From Hippopus hippopus (Eukaryota > Mollusca > Bivalvia > Cardiida > Cardiidae): DNA of 64,000 nt. Positions 50,232 to 61,309 of this stretch are shown here, piece by piece (the stretch's first letter is position 1; each line of letters starts with the position of its first letter). Below the pieces are notes generated by a model, which saw only the letters and a list, made by a program, of their open reading frames with translations, was not told the origin of the DNA and did no database searches. Location: the NCBI GenBank assembly GCA_946811185.2, contig OX328106.1, positions 6,457,777-6,521,776 of the forward strand, given 5' to 3'. The position numbers were made by a program, and so were the translations under genes.

Positions 50232-50462
50232 TTGAATCCTTTACCAGATGACAACATCTTGGTCTCATCCAAATTGAAAGCATTTGCAGACGAATAACTA
50301 AATATGGCTCAAAAATAGGGATTGGTCCCTGAAAGAGTAGAAAAACATTATGGGAAAAGAAGAAAATAGCAGCATTTTCTCCTTTTTCTTCATTGTTTTT
50401 ACAAGTCTTGTTCATCAGGATGGTCATTGGTGAGAACACTGGATTTTTCGGAAAAGAGTGAA
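50232..50462 (-). mobile_element. H-MITE, loop lost
   Basis: CCTTTACCAGATGACAACAT; AAGAAAATAGCAGCATTTTC; end GGAAAAGAGTGAA. Confidence 0.85.
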
Positions 50463-50581
50463 ATGAAGCAGCAGATATTTCAATATCAATTTCAAAAGAT
50501 TGTAAGAAAAGGAGAAAAAAAACTTTCTTTGCCAGAAAATAGAATTTTTTTGGTGTAGAAAGTTTTGGTACTACCTATTTC

Positions 50582-51280
50582 TTAAGCTTTTTCCACACAA
50601 TCCCGACTTTTAAAGACCCAGAGAGAGAGGCCTTTAGAAGACATTGTGGAAAAAGGAAAAAATGCTGGTAACCAGCATTTTCTCCTTTTTCCACAATGTT
50701 TTCTACCCTTGCCAAAACAAATTTTGATTCTTTAGTCGCATTAATTTTGTTGCCTGCAAATGCTTTCAATGCGGACAAGTCTAAAATTTTGTCATGTGGA
50801 AAAGAGTCAACTCTTTACCAAAAGACAAAATTTTGGACTAGTCCAGATTGAAAGCATTTGCAGACAACAAAATAAATGTGAATCAAAAATTGAAATTTGA
50901 TTTGGAAAGGGTAGAAAACATGATGGGAAAAAGAAAAAAATGCTGGTTACCAGCATTTTGTCCTTTTCCCACTATGTTTTCAAAAGCTTTCTTTCTCAGG
51001 GTCATTAAAAGTCGGGATTGTGTGGAAAAGAGTTGATGAAGTCTTTACCAAAAAACAATATTTTGAGACAGTGAGTGGACATGTCCAAATTGAAAGCATT
51101 TGCAGACAACAAATTAAGTTTGGCTCAAACATTTGAGTTTATGATTGAAAGGGTAGAAAACATTTTGAGAAAAGGAGAAAATGCTGGTAACCAGCATTTT
51201 CTCCTTTTCACACAATGTTTTTCAAAAGTAATCTTACACAGAGTCATTAAAAGTCATGGTATTGTGGAAACGGTCTAATT
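50582..51280. mobile_element. Three H-MITEs in a row
   Basis: '+' (50582-50810), '-' (50807-51036) and '-' (51038-51280). The junctions have decayed to TCAA and TTGA. The first has GTGGAAAAAGG/CCTTTTTCCAC in its arms. Confidence 0.92.
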
Positions 51281-51508
51281 AATTACAAATTTGAAAAAAA
51301 ATAATAAGACAGAAAAACAAACTTGAGATTGGATTTAGATATTTGTAATTGATCTGTGTGGGGGGTTGTCCGTGTGATCAGTGTGAAGAATCCAGGTGAA
51401 AATTGTGTGTGTGATTGCTGCTAATTTATTGGCAATCGACTGCGTCATGCCCGTCATTTGACCTGTCTATGGACTTCAGGGTGTCATCCTTGTCATGCAT
51501 AGATACGA

Positions 51509-51815
51509 TTAACCTTTTTACTTCAGAGTCACAATTTTTAATGACATTGAAGGAAAAGCCTTTTGAAAACATTGTTGGGAAAGGAGAAAATGCTGGTAAC
51601 CAGTATTTCATCCTTTTTCCACAATATTTTCTACCCTTCCCAAAGCAAACTGCTATAGGTGACCCAAATGAGGAAATTTCTCCTTGACAGGATAGAAAAT
51701 ATTGTTCTAATAGGAGGAAATGCTGGTTACCAGTATTTTGTCCTTTTCCCACAATGTTTTCAAAAGTCTTTTTCCTCAGGATTTTGGACAAGTCTACTTT
51801 TTAATATCTGGTAAA
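51509..51815. mobile_element. Two H-MITE halves joined
   Basis: A '+' left half (TTAACCTTTTTACTTCAGAG, AATGCTGGTAACCAGTATTT) meets a '-' type half (GGAAATGCTGGTTACCAGTA) near 51655. Confidence 0.85.
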
Positions 51816-51879
51816 TGACCCCTGAATTGCCTGTACAAATTTGTTGCAGACAAAAACATCCTTGTAGATTGACGGATCA

Positions 51880-52045
51880 AAATACGAATTGAGGGTAAAT
51901 ACATGGAAACATTGTAGAAACATCGCTGATATCCAGCGTTTTCTCCTTTTCCCATTATGTTGTCTATCCTTTCAGAGACAAATTTCATCAGTTGAGCCAG
52001 ATGTTGAATTTGATCAGTCTAAAATTTTGTTCTTTTGTGTAAAGT
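51880..52045 (+). mobile_element. H-MITE, 5' worn
   Basis: CATCGCTGATATCCAGCG loop; TTCATCAGTTGAGCCAGATG; end CTAAAATTTTGTTCTTTTGT. Confidence 0.78.
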
Positions 52046-52367
52046 GATAATTAATGGAACCATAATGAAATTTTCAACTTGCATTTTGGAGTGATGGAAA
52101 GTTAAAGGATTCAAGCCCATATGGGCTGCCCGTTTTTTTTTATTTCTAACACTGGAGGGATTTAGGTCACATGATCCAGATGATAATTATTTGAAGAGTC
52201 TTTTACACCCAACTTTGGACAACTTTAACATGGTTGACCAAAATGGTTTTTAGACCCTATTTACAGATTTATGACTGGAAAATAAATCTTTGTCAGATTT
52301 GATAGCTTGCCCAAATTAGCTCCAGCAAGGTGTAAATTATATTTCTCAAGCCACATAGTATTAATTC
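52046..52367. other. Intergenic, no feature seen
   Basis: Unique AT-rich sequence. One stretch near 52140-52330 loosely resembles the GGGTCA-type Helitron interior. Confidence 0.4.
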
Positions 52368-52830
52368 TTAATCCTTTACCGCACTTTTAACAACCCTGAG
52401 CCCCAGTAGCTCAGTTGGTAGCATGCAGGACTTGAGAACAGGGTGTTGTGGGTTCCATCCCCGCCTTGACCAATTTCTGTCTGAGGACTGATGATAGTTA
52501 TTTGGGAAAGCAGCCAGTGGCTTGGAAAGAAAATTGTGCAGAGTATTGGTAAAAGAGACTCCAGGAAAGCATGGATAGGTGCACTGGCTGCCGCGATATA
52601 ACTGAAATAATGTTAAAAATGGCATTAAATACCATATACTGAATCCTTTAACAACCCTTGGAAAGAAGTATTTTGAAAACATTGTGGGAAAAAGAGAAAA
52701 TGCTGGTAACCAGCATTTTCTCCTTTTCCCACAATGTTTTCTACCCTATCAAAGAAAAATTGCACCATTTTAGGAAAAGTGAAATTGTCATCTGCAAATG
52801 CTTTCAATTCGGACAAAATTTAGATAAAAT
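52368..52830 (+). mobile_element. H-MITE split by a group A SINE
   Basis: The left end CCTTTACCGCACTTTTAACA is separated from the rest (TTTAACAACCCTTGGAAAG onward) by a SINE. The core after the SINE is near perfect and the end is TTCGGACAAAATTTAG. Confidence 0.92.
52400..52640 (+). mobile_element. SINE, group A, with 12-bp target-site duplication
   Basis: A box TAGCTCAGTTGGTAGCATGC, GGGTTCCATCCCCGCC, GGGAAAGCAGCCAGTGGCTT. TTTAACAACCCT flanks it at 52386-52397 and 52647-52658. About 60 bp of the body is missing after TGATGATAGTTAT. Confidence 0.92.
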
Positions 52831-53066
52831 TCCAGGAAACTTTGATTTATCGCGATAGTTTTCTAAAATAATCATGATAATTATCTCGTATCTTGTGGCA
52901 GAAATCTGCCACCATACTATATTTATGTAAAACTTACGAAAATTTTGTTCGTAACTACCTTAGTAAAACGGAAACAAGCTAAAAAACTAATTTTGATACG
53001 CCCATATTTTCACGCCCATGCAGACCTCTTATGTGGAAGGAACATCACCCAGACAGAAGTCAGCCC

Positions 53067-53519
53067 TTAACCCTTCACCCACAATACCGACCTTTTACGA
53101 CCCTGGAAAAGAAGCCATTTGAAAACATTGTGGGAAAAGAAGAAAATGCTGGTAACCAGCATTTTCTCCTTTTCCCACAATGTTTTCTTCTCTTCCTAAA
53201 ACAAATTTCGATTTTTCAATCACATTTCTTTTTTTGTATGCAAATTCAGTCAATTTGGATGAGTTTAAATTTTGTCATTTGGTAAAGAGTTAACTCTTTT
53301 CCACACAATCCTGACTTTTAACGATCCTAGGAAAGAAAGTTTTTTGAAAACATTGTAGGAAAAGGAGAAAATGCTGGTAATCAGCATTTTCTCCCTTTCC
53401 CACAGTGTTTTCTACCATTCCAAAAAGAACTTTCAAGTTTTAAGTCACCTTTAATTTGTAATCTGCAAATGCTTTCAATTTGGACAGGTCTAAAACTTTG
53501 TTGTGTGTAAATGAGTTAA
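53067..53519 (+). mobile_element. H-MITE pair head to tail, sharing TTAA
   Basis: Two full '+' copies: TTAA at 53067, 53290 (shared) and 53516. Both loops are intact. Confidence 0.95.
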
Positions 53520-53695
53520 CATGATTGTGGAAAAAAAGCTTCCCCAGCCAATGGCAAAAATCAAAGTATCGCAAACATGAAGTTGTTTTTCAGCTGTAGA
53601 AATCTCACTGTATCAGACTGTGCACATCATATGCAGTCTGATCTTGATCAACACTATCTATATTAGAGCAATGAGTCTCACTTAGCAGCCTAAGA

Positions 53696-54085
53696 TTAAA
53701 CCCTTTACCAGACAACTCCATGATTAAACGACCCCCAAGGAGGAAGGCTTTTGAAAACATTGTGGTAAAAAAAAGAAAATGCTGGTTACCAGCATTTTCT
53801 TCTTTTACCACAATGTTTTCTACCCTATCCAGGACAAGTCTCCTCATTTGAGTCATATATTAATTAATTTGTCTTCTGCAAATGCTTTCTGTTTGGACAA
53901 GTCAAAATTTTCTGTCATTTGGTAAAGTTAACTCTTTATGACACAATTCAAGTTTTAATGATCCTGAAAAAGAAGAATTGAAAACACTGAGGAAAAAAAA
54001 TAGAAAATACAGGTAACAATTCTCCTTTTCCCGCAATGTTTTCCATCATTTCAAAGACAAGTCCTTTTGTTAGAGAGTTTTTGTT
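53696..54085 (+). mobile_element. H-MITE pair sharing TTAA
   Basis: The first copy carries GTGGTAAAA/TTTTACCAC in both arms (53762-53811). The second starts at TTAA 53928 and has a shortened loop (ACAGGTAACAATTCTCC). Confidence 0.92.
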
Positions 54086-54154
54086 TTTTTACACTCAAGC
54101 AGTTGTCAAAGAGAAATTTATAGCTCATAAGACAGGATTAACATGAGATCAGAC

Positions 54155-54225
54155 AACAGCGTTTTTGCAGACTGATCTTGATCTACACTGGCTGCAAGGG
54201 CAACCATTGCCATAGAAGGCGTTTT
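54155..54225. mobile_element. GATCAGACTG repeat fragment
   Basis: GAGATCAGACAACAGCGTTT and TGCAGACTGATCTTGATCTA form a hairpin. Confidence 0.6.
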
Positions 54226-54590
54226 AAAGCCTCAATAGTTGCCAAAAATAAACAATGCTGGTGTTAAAATTTATCTAAATTTAAGTCATTCCATCTTAGA
54301 GTACGGAAATTACATGTATTGCGAAGATTACAACCTGTTTTTGTATGGTCTGTCCAAGTGTTTGTCACTTTCAGACAAATGAATTTTAAAATCAGATAAA
54401 AGTAACAAAAGAGAGAGCGATTGATCTACTATTAGAATTTTTATTTTTCTGCAAGAGACCAACACTTGGACCGACCATACAATAACAGATTTTCATCTTC
54501 ACAATAATTTCCATACTTTTAAAATGTATGATTTATATTCAAATGCATTTAAACATCCACATTGTTTACTTGTGGTTGCTATAGGGTTTG
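54225..54590. mobile_element. MITE family M5
   Basis: TTTTAAAGCCTCAATAGTTG at the left, ACTTGTGGTTGCTATAGGGT at the right. The interior pairs TATGGTCTGTCCAAGTGTTT with AACACTTGGACCGACCATAC. Confidence 0.85.
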
Positions 54591-54820
54591 ATTGATTGAT
54601 TGTATTGGGTTTAACGCCATTTTCAACATTTTTTCGGTCATATCCTGGCTGCCAGTGCACCTATCCATGCTTTCCTAGAGTTTCTTTTCACCAGTGCTCT
54701 GCACAATATTCTTTCCAAACCAGTGGCTGCTTTCCCACATAACCATTGTTGAAACAATGGTCAGCGGTGAAAGAGGAATGAATCCTGTCACAATGACTAT
54801 GGTCAATCCTCTGTTTGCAT
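54590..54820 (-). mobile_element. SINE, group A, reversed, 5'-truncated
   Basis: Starts with the tail TTGATTGATTGATTGTATTG, then CCATGCTTTCCTAGAGTTTC, TGGCTGCTTTCCCACATAAC and CAATCCTCTG; the tRNA-like head is missing. It sits at the end of M5. Confidence 0.85.
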
Positions 54821-54967
54821 GTCCTGTAGGCCGCTATATGGGGGTTGTAGGATTAATTAGTTATTTTCAAGAGTCTCTACGTTTTTTAACACTCAAGCAG
54901 AGTTGTCAAGGAAAGGTTTACGGCTCTTGTGAGACAAATAACACAGTCATATTATTGGATCAATCAA

Positions 54968-55254
54968 TTCCAAACAATCCGCAGTTTTAACGACCCTGAG
55001 GTAGATGACTTCAATTTGTTGTTTGCAAATTTTGTCTAATAGAGAGTTATCCTTTTACCAACCTATCCAGTGTTTTAGCGACCTAGAGGGAAAGGCTTTT
55101 GAAAACTTTGTGGGAAAAGAAGAAAATGCTGGTTACCAGCATTTTCTTTTCACACAAAGTTTTCTACCACTTCATAGAAACATCTAATCACTTGAGTGGC
55201 AAGGAATTTGTCATCTGCAAATGCATTCACTTATTTTGATTTGGTAAAGAGTTA
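54968..55254 (+). mobile_element. H-MITE pair, first copy core-deleted
   Basis: A short copy (CAATCCGCAGTTTTAACGAC to GTCTAATAGAGAG) meets a full one. The full copy has AACTTTGTG/CACAAAGTT in both arms (55104-55161). Confidence 0.9.
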
Positions 55255-55318
55255 AAATTACATGTACCGGTATGTAGTTCCACATGTGACCTGTGGCACA
55301 GATAGACACACCTATATT

Positions 55319-55557
55319 TAACTCTTTACCATACAACAATTTTTAGACTGGTTCACATTTGTTGCATGTTTGTGGCATTTTACATACGATAAATTTAAGA
55401 TGCCCCAAATAATGAAATTTGTCTTTGACAGGGTAGAAAACATTGTGGGAAAAGGAGAAAATGCTAGTTACCAGCATTTTAGTCTCTTACACCAAATGTT
55501 TTCAAAAGCATTCTTCACCTTGGTCGTTGAAACTCTAGGCTGTGTCGTAAAAGTTAA
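55319..55557 (-). mobile_element. H-MITE, full
   Basis: TTAACTCTTTACCATACAAC; AATGCTAGTTACCAGCATTT; end GTGTCGTAAAAGTTAA. Confidence 0.9.
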
Positions 55558-55648
55558 ATTAAGGGAGATATATTCGCTTTGTTTTTTCAAAACTTTGAAA
55601 TGCACTTTTCCAACTGGTTGTATTCTTTACCTGTAAAAAAAATCTTTC

Positions 55649-55865
55649 TTAAGTCTCTATCAAACAACAAAATTTTTAGAATTGTCAAAATTGAAAGCTT
55701 TTGCAGACGAAAAGTAGGGAAAAAAATGGAATTTATCTTTGAAAGAGTAAAAAGCATCGTGAGAAAAGGAGAAAGTGATTGTTACCAGCATTTTCCCACA
55801 ATGTTTTCCAAAGCTTTCCTGCTTAGGGGTCATTTAAACTTGTGATTGTGTGGTAACGGGCTTAT
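55649..55865 (-). mobile_element. H-MITE, right arm shortened
   Basis: AGTCTCTATCAAACAACAAA; GTGATTGTTACCAGCATTTT; end GTGTGGTAACGGGCTTA. Confidence 0.87.
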
Positions 55866-55969
55866 TACTGTTTGGTAATTTTTACTGATTTTATCGACCA
55901 GAAGCTGACAAAAACATAGTGAAACTAAAAATTAATATTTCAAGAGAATTAAGGATCTGGAATCTCTGT

Positions 55970-56196
55970 TTAACTCTTTACCACACAATCCCGACTTAAC
56001 GACCCTTGGGAAGAAGGCTTTTGAAAACATTGTGGGAAAAGGAGAAAATGCTGGTAACCAGCATTTTCTCCTTTTCCCACACTGTTTTCTACCATATCAG
56101 GGACAAATTTTGTCATTTGGGCCACCTTTGATTTGTTGTCTGTAAATGCTTTCAATTTGGACCAGTCTAAAATTTTGTCGTTTGGTAAAGTGTTAA
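55970..56196 (+). mobile_element. H-MITE, full length, reference-quality copy
   Basis: TTAA at 55970 and 56193. Core GAAAACATTGTGGGAAAAGG...CCTTTTCCCACACTGTTTTC with one mismatch. A good type copy for the family. Confidence 0.96.
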
Positions 56197-56285
56197 TTGA
56201 CTCTTCACCAATTAGACTCATTCGAATTCAAAGCATTTGCAGACGACAAATCAAAATTTAATATCTTACATGACTAGATTTGTTT

Positions 56286-56855
56286 TTCAACAATTTACTA
56301 ACTGACAAAATTCTAGACTTGTCCAAATTGAAAGTACCGGTGGTTGCAGATGACAAAGTAAATGTGACACAAAAATTAAAATCTACCAGTGTGTTAGGAA
56401 GGGTAGAACACATTGTTGCTAAAGGAGAAAATACTTGTTACCAGCATTTTCTCCTTTTCCAGCAATATTTTCTAAATCCATCTTCTTTAAAACTTGCGAT
56501 TAATAAATATTTGGTGAAGGAAAGGAAAAATTGCAGGAAAATTAGAATAATTATGCCTTTTACCAGCATTTTCTCCTTTTCCAACAGTATTTCCAAAAAC
56601 TTTTGGTTATCAAGGTCATTAAAGTTTGGATTATTTGGCAAAGGATGAACCATTGATAGTACAATTCAAACTTTTAATGACTTTGAGGAGGAAAGCTTTT
56701 GAAAACATTATGGGAAAAGAAGAAAATGCTGGTAACCCAGCATTTCTTCTTTTCGCACAATTTTTTCCATCCTTCTGAAAAGACAATTGTCCTGTCTGCA
56801 TTATGCATTCAATGTAGACAAATCTAAAATTTTGTCGTTTGGTAAAGACTTAATC
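56286..56855. mobile_element. Three H-MITEs in a row, worn junctions
   Basis: '-' (AATACTTGTTACCAGCATTT), a '-' half, then '+' (AATGCTGGTAACCCAGCATT) ending GTCGTTTGGTAAAGACTTAA. Confidence 0.88.
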
Positions 56856-56931
56856 CAGGATATGGAAAGTTGAAAGAAATTGATTGCAGCATTGAGTCTA
56901 GCTCCATTTTGCCTGCAGCCTCTTAATTTGT

Positions 56932-57168
56932 AACTCTTTACCAAATGACAAAACTTTGGACCTTTTGAAACTGAAAGCATTTGTAGATGACAAACTGATT
57001 GTGGCTCAAATGGTGTAAGTTGGTTTGTTCAAAGGATAAAAAATATTTTTGGGGAAAGGAGAAAATGCTGGTTGCCAGCATTTTCTCCTTTTCTCCTTTT
57101 ACCACAGTGTCTTCTGAAGTTTTCTTGCTTAGGGAGTTTTAACTCGGGGTTGTATGGTAAAGAGTCTA
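56932..57168 (-). mobile_element. H-MITE
   Basis: CTCTTTACCAAATGACAAAA; AATGCTGGTTGCCAGCATT; TTCTCC is duplicated in the right arm. Confidence 0.9.
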
Positions 57169-57234
57169 TTAATTACTTTCAGTAGATACATCAGCACAAG
57201 TTCACAGAGAATACCTGTCCATGTGTGGAACAAT

Positions 57235-57660
57235 GCTTTAGCGACCCTGCAGGAAAAAGGCTTCTGATAGATTGTATGGTGTTTTATGCAGTTTTCAACA
57301 TTATTTCAGTTATTATCTTGGTGGCAAGTGCACCTATACATTCTTTCCTGGAGTGTCTGTTACCAGTACGTTGCATAAATTTCTTCTGAAGCCACTGGCT
57401 GGTGATGATCATCAGTGAAAGAGGAATGAGTTAAGTCGCAATGACAACTATCAATCCTCAGAGGGAATTTGGCCAAGCTGGGGATTTGAACCAGCAACCT
57501 CTTGTTCTCAAGTGCTGAATGCTACTGACTGCGCTACCGGGGCTAAGCAGAAAGGCTATTGAAAACACTGTTGAAAAAAAGAGACAATAATATTAACCAG
57601 CATTTTTTCTCTCTCCCACAATGTTTTCTAACCCTTCAAAAGACGAATTCAATTATTTGA
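57235..57660 (+). mobile_element. H-MITE split by a reversed SINE
   Basis: Left part TTTAGCGACCCTGCAGGAAA, then a SINE, then GAAAGGCTATTGAAAACACT and ATTAACCAGCATTTTTTCTC. Confidence 0.82.
57268..57546 (-). mobile_element. SINE, group A, reversed
   Basis: ATGGTGTTTTATGCAGTTTT, GCCACTGGCTGGTGATG, and the head at the right reads, on the minus strand, GCCCCGGTAGCGCAGTCAGT with B box GGTTCAAATCCCC. Confidence 0.88.
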
Positions 57661-57667
57661 CCTTTTT

Positions 57668-58078
57668 TCCACTCAAGGCCTAATTTTAACAAATCTTAAG
57701 GAGAAGTCTCTTGAAAACATTATGGGGAAAGGAGAAAATGCTGTTAATCAGCATTTTCTCCTTTTCCCACAATGTTTTATAACATTTCAAAGACAGAAAT
57801 CATCTGTTTTACGCTTTGAATTTGAACACGACTAAGGCATTGTTGCATGATAAAGAATTTACTCTAACAAACAATGAAATTTTAGACGAGTCCAACTTCA
57901 AAGCATTTGCAGATGACAAAATAAACATGACTCAAAAATTGAAATTCATTTTGAGAGGGGAAGAAAACATTGTGGGAAAAGGAGAAAATGCTGGTTACCA
58001 GCATTTTCTCCTTTTCTCACAATGTTTTCAAAAGGCTTTTTCTTCGTTAAAACTCAGGATTGTGTGGTTAAGAGTTAA
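57668..58078. mobile_element. H-MITE pair, worn junction
   Basis: A '+' copy (GCTGTTAATCAGC) followed near 57858 by a '-' copy with a perfect core (GAGAAAATGCTGGTTACCAG), ending GTGGTTAAGAGTTAA. Confidence 0.9.
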
Positions 58079-58119
58079 GCCATATAATAAAGTGGTGTCT
58101 GCAAATCCTTTTAGTTGAT

Positions 58120-58425
58120 TGATTGAATTTGCGTTTATTTATCGTTGCCACCAGTTGCATATGGGCGACGCCCCCCTGACGGCTGTTTGTATTGCAACAG
58201 GGGATAGTGCAGATACAGGACGAAACCCATCCTAAGTTATGCCTGGTTTTTTAATGTGCTCGGTGTACAGCACCATCACACAGGACCTCGATTTAATGCA
58301 TCATCTGAAAGACTATTAATAATTTTAGATGGCCAACCTTGGAAATCTAACCCACACCCTGAAGTTACCTGAAACATCACTTTCATGAATCCTAAGCTCT
58401 ACCAGTTTAGCTATGTGGGCTTGTC
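58120..58425 (-). mobile_element. SINE, group B
   Basis: GTTGCCACCAGTTGCATATG, GGGGATAGTGCAGATACAGG, AAACCCATCCTAAGTTATGC, TGTGCTCGGTGTACAGCACC; on the minus strand the head is ACATAGCTAAACTGGTAGAG. Confidence 0.82.
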
Positions 58426-58744
58426 AATCCATTTAGTTTGGATGAGCCTAGACTCTTTAGCTCACCTTAGCACAAAGTGCTCAAGGTGAGCTATTGTGAT
58501 TGCCCTATGTCCGGCGTCCGTCATCCGTCAACAATTTCTTTAAACATCTTCTTCTCCTAAACCACTGGGCCAATCTTGATGAAACTTGGCAGGGTTGTTC
58601 CTTGGGTGAAGCTCTATCAAAGGTGTTCAAAGAATTGAATTCCACCCAAAACTCTGGTTGCCATGGCAACAAAAAAGAAAAAAATGCAAAATCTTTGAAA
58701 ATCTTCTCCTCTGAAACTAGAAGGTGTACAGCTTTGATATTTGG

Positions 58745-59760
58745 TATGTAGCATCTCGTAGTGGACCTCTATCAAATTTGTTTAAATGATGCCCCTGGGG
58801 TGTAAACTGGCCCTGCCCCGGGGGTCACAAGTTCGAACATAGGAACAAAGAAGGAAAACTTTAAAATTCTTTTTCTCTAAAATTGGAAGGCATAGAGCTT
58901 TGATATTTGGTATGTAGCATCTGCTAGTGGACCTCTACCAAGTTTGTTCATATGATACCCCTGGGGTCAAAACTGGCCCCGCCCCGGGGGTCACAAGTTT
59001 GAACATAGGAACAAAGAAAGAAAACTTTAAAATTCTTCTTCTCTGAAACTGGAAGGCGTAGAGCTTTGATATTTGGTATATAGCATCTCCTAGTGGACCT
59101 CTTCCAAGTTTGTTCATATGATGCCCCTGGGGTCAAAGCTGGCCCCACCCCGTAGGTCACAAGTTTGAACATAGGAACAAAGAAGGAAAACTTTAAAATT
59201 CTTCTTCTCTGAAACTGGAAGGTGCAGATCTTTGATATTTGGTATGTAGCATCTCCTAGTGGGCCTCTACAAAGTTTGTTCATATGATGCCCTTGGGGTC
59301 AAAACTGGCCCGCCCCGGGGGTCACAAGTTTAAAGATAGGAACAAAGAAGGAAAACTTTAAAATTCTTCTTCTCTAAAACTGGAAGGCGTAGAGCTTTGA
59401 TATTTGGTATGTAGCATCTCCCAGAGGACTTTTCCAAGTTTGTTCATATGATGCCCCTGGGGTCATAACTGGCCCCGCCTCAGGAGTCACAAGTTTGAAC
59501 ATAGGAACAAAAAAGGGAAAACTTTAAAATTCTTCTTCTCTAAAACTGGAAGGTGTAGAGCTTTGATATTTGGTATGTAGCATCTCCTAGTGGACCTCTA
59601 CCAAGTTTGTTCATATGATGCCCCTGGGGTCAAAACTGGCCCCGCCCCGGGGGTCACAAGTTTGAACATAGGAACAAAGAAGGAAAACTTTAAAATTATT
59701 CTTCTCTTAAACTTGAAAGTGTAGAGCTTTGATATTTGGTATGTAGTGAACCTGTTCTAA
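58745..59760. repeat. Tandem array 1 of the large element, 166-bp period
   Basis: TTGGTATGTAGCATCT-like markers at 58741, 58907, 59073, 59239, 59404, 59570 and 59736 give a period of 165-166 bp. Units contain GCCCCGGGGGTCACAAGTTT and AGGAACAAAGAAGGAAAACT. Confidence 0.95.
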
Positions 59761-59779
59761 GTTTGTTAGCCATGTTCAG

Positions 59780-61150
59780 TGAGTTCAAAATTGGGTCACC
59801 TGGGGTCATAAACTAGGTCACTAGGTCAAATTAAAGAAATACCTTCAGGGCACTCTAGAGGCCACATTTTTTGCTCAATTGACTTGAAAATTGGTCAGAA
59901 TGTTTGTCTTGATAAAATCTCACATGAATCTGAATTCGGGTCAACTCAGGTCATAAACTAGGTCACTAGGTCAAATTAAAGAAATACCTTGTGGGCACTC
60001 TAGAGGCCATATTTATTGCTCAATTGACTTGAAAATTGGTCAGAATGTTTGTCTTGATGAAATCTCAAAGAGTTTGGATCTGGGTCACCTGGGCTCATAA
60101 ACTAGGTCACTAGGTCAAATTAAAGAAATACCTTGCGGGCACTCTGGAGGCCACATTTTTTGCTCAATTGACTTGAAAATTGGTGAGAATGTTTGTCTTG
60201 ATAAAATCTCACATTAGTTCAAAATTTGGGTCAACTGGGCTTATAAACTAGGTCACTAGGTCAAATTAAAGAAATACCTTGCGGGCACTCTGGAGGCCAC
60301 ATTTCTTGCTCAATTGATTAGAAAATTGGTTAAAATGAGTTCAAAATTGGGTCACCTGGGATCATAATCTAGGTCACTTGGTCAAATTAAAGAAATACCT
60401 TAAGGGCACTCTAGAGGCCACATTTATTGCTCAAATGACTTGAAAATTGGTCAGAATGTTTGTCTTGATGAAATCTCAGATGAGTTAGGATCTGGGTGAT
60501 CATTAACTAGGTCACTTGGTCAAATTAAAGAAATACATTAAGGGCACTCTAGAGGCCACATTTTTTGCTCAATTGACTTGAAAATTGGTGAGAATGTTTG
60601 TCTTGATAAAATCTCACATGATTCTGAATTTGGGTCAACTGGGCTCATAAACTAGGTCACTAGGTCAAATTAAAGAAATACCTTGCGGGCACTCTGGATG
60701 CCACATTTCTTGCTCAATTGATTTGAAAATTGGTTAAAATGTTTCTCTTGATGAAATCTAAGATGAGTTCAAAATTGGGTCACCTGGGGTCATAATCTAG
60801 GTCACTAGTTCAAATTAAAGAAATACCTTAAGGGCACTCTAGAGGCCACATTTCTCGCTCAGTTGACTTGAAAATTGGTCAGAATGTTTGTCTTGATGAA
60901 ATCTCAGATGAGTTTGAAATTGGGTCACCTGGGATCATAAACTAGGTCATTTGGTCAAATTAAAGAAATACATTTAGGGCACTCTAGACGCCACATTTAT
61001 TTCTCAATTGATTGAAAACTGTTCAGAATGTTTTTCTTGATAAATATTTTGATGAGTTCTAAATTGGGTCACGTATGGTGATAAACTAGGTCACTAGGTC
61101 AACTTAGGGAAATTTCTTGTGGATGCTCCAGATGCCACATTTTAAGCTCA
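59780..61150. repeat. Tandem array 2 of the large element, 145-bp period
   Basis: Markers CTAGGTCAAATTAAAGAAAT at about 59821, 59966, 60110, 60256, 60377, 60516, 60660, 60805, 60950 and 61094. Most spacings are 144-146; two are shorter through deletions. Confidence 0.95.
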
Positions 61151-61309
61151 ATTGACCTGACAATTGGTCAGAAATTGAATTTGCACGTGGAGTGAAATTT
61201 CGCCTATTGACTCAGGTGAGCGATCCAGGGCCATCATGGCCCTCTTGTTATTGTCTAGGAAAGAGCTTCTCTGACTTACATCTAAGGAGATGGACTCAAC
61301 ACTAAGGCT

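Larger units (their letters stand above)
58452..61248 (+). mobile_element. Large Helitron-like non-autonomous element with two internal tandem arrays
   Basis: The 5' palindrome pairs TAGCTCACCTTAGCAC with GTGCTCAAGGTGAGCTA (58458-58493). The 3' end has GGTGAGCGATCCAGG then the hairpin GGGCCATCATGGCCC (61228-61242) and TCTTGTT. No protein is coded. The layout (5' palindrome, 3' hairpin) is the same as in the elements at 38664 and 43435. Fragments of its 3' end lie at 42598 and 301. Assignment to Helitrons is an inference. Confidence 0.82.

Noticed and set aside
51361..51440. A G-rich regulatory or quadruplex site near GTGTGGGGGGTTGTC
   Set aside because: There is only one G-run of that length and no repeated pattern, so it is not supportable.
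58948..59283. A repeat protein encoded in the 166-bp array
   Set aside because: The frame is open only because the unit lacks one stop; it shifts between units and has no start or known domain.
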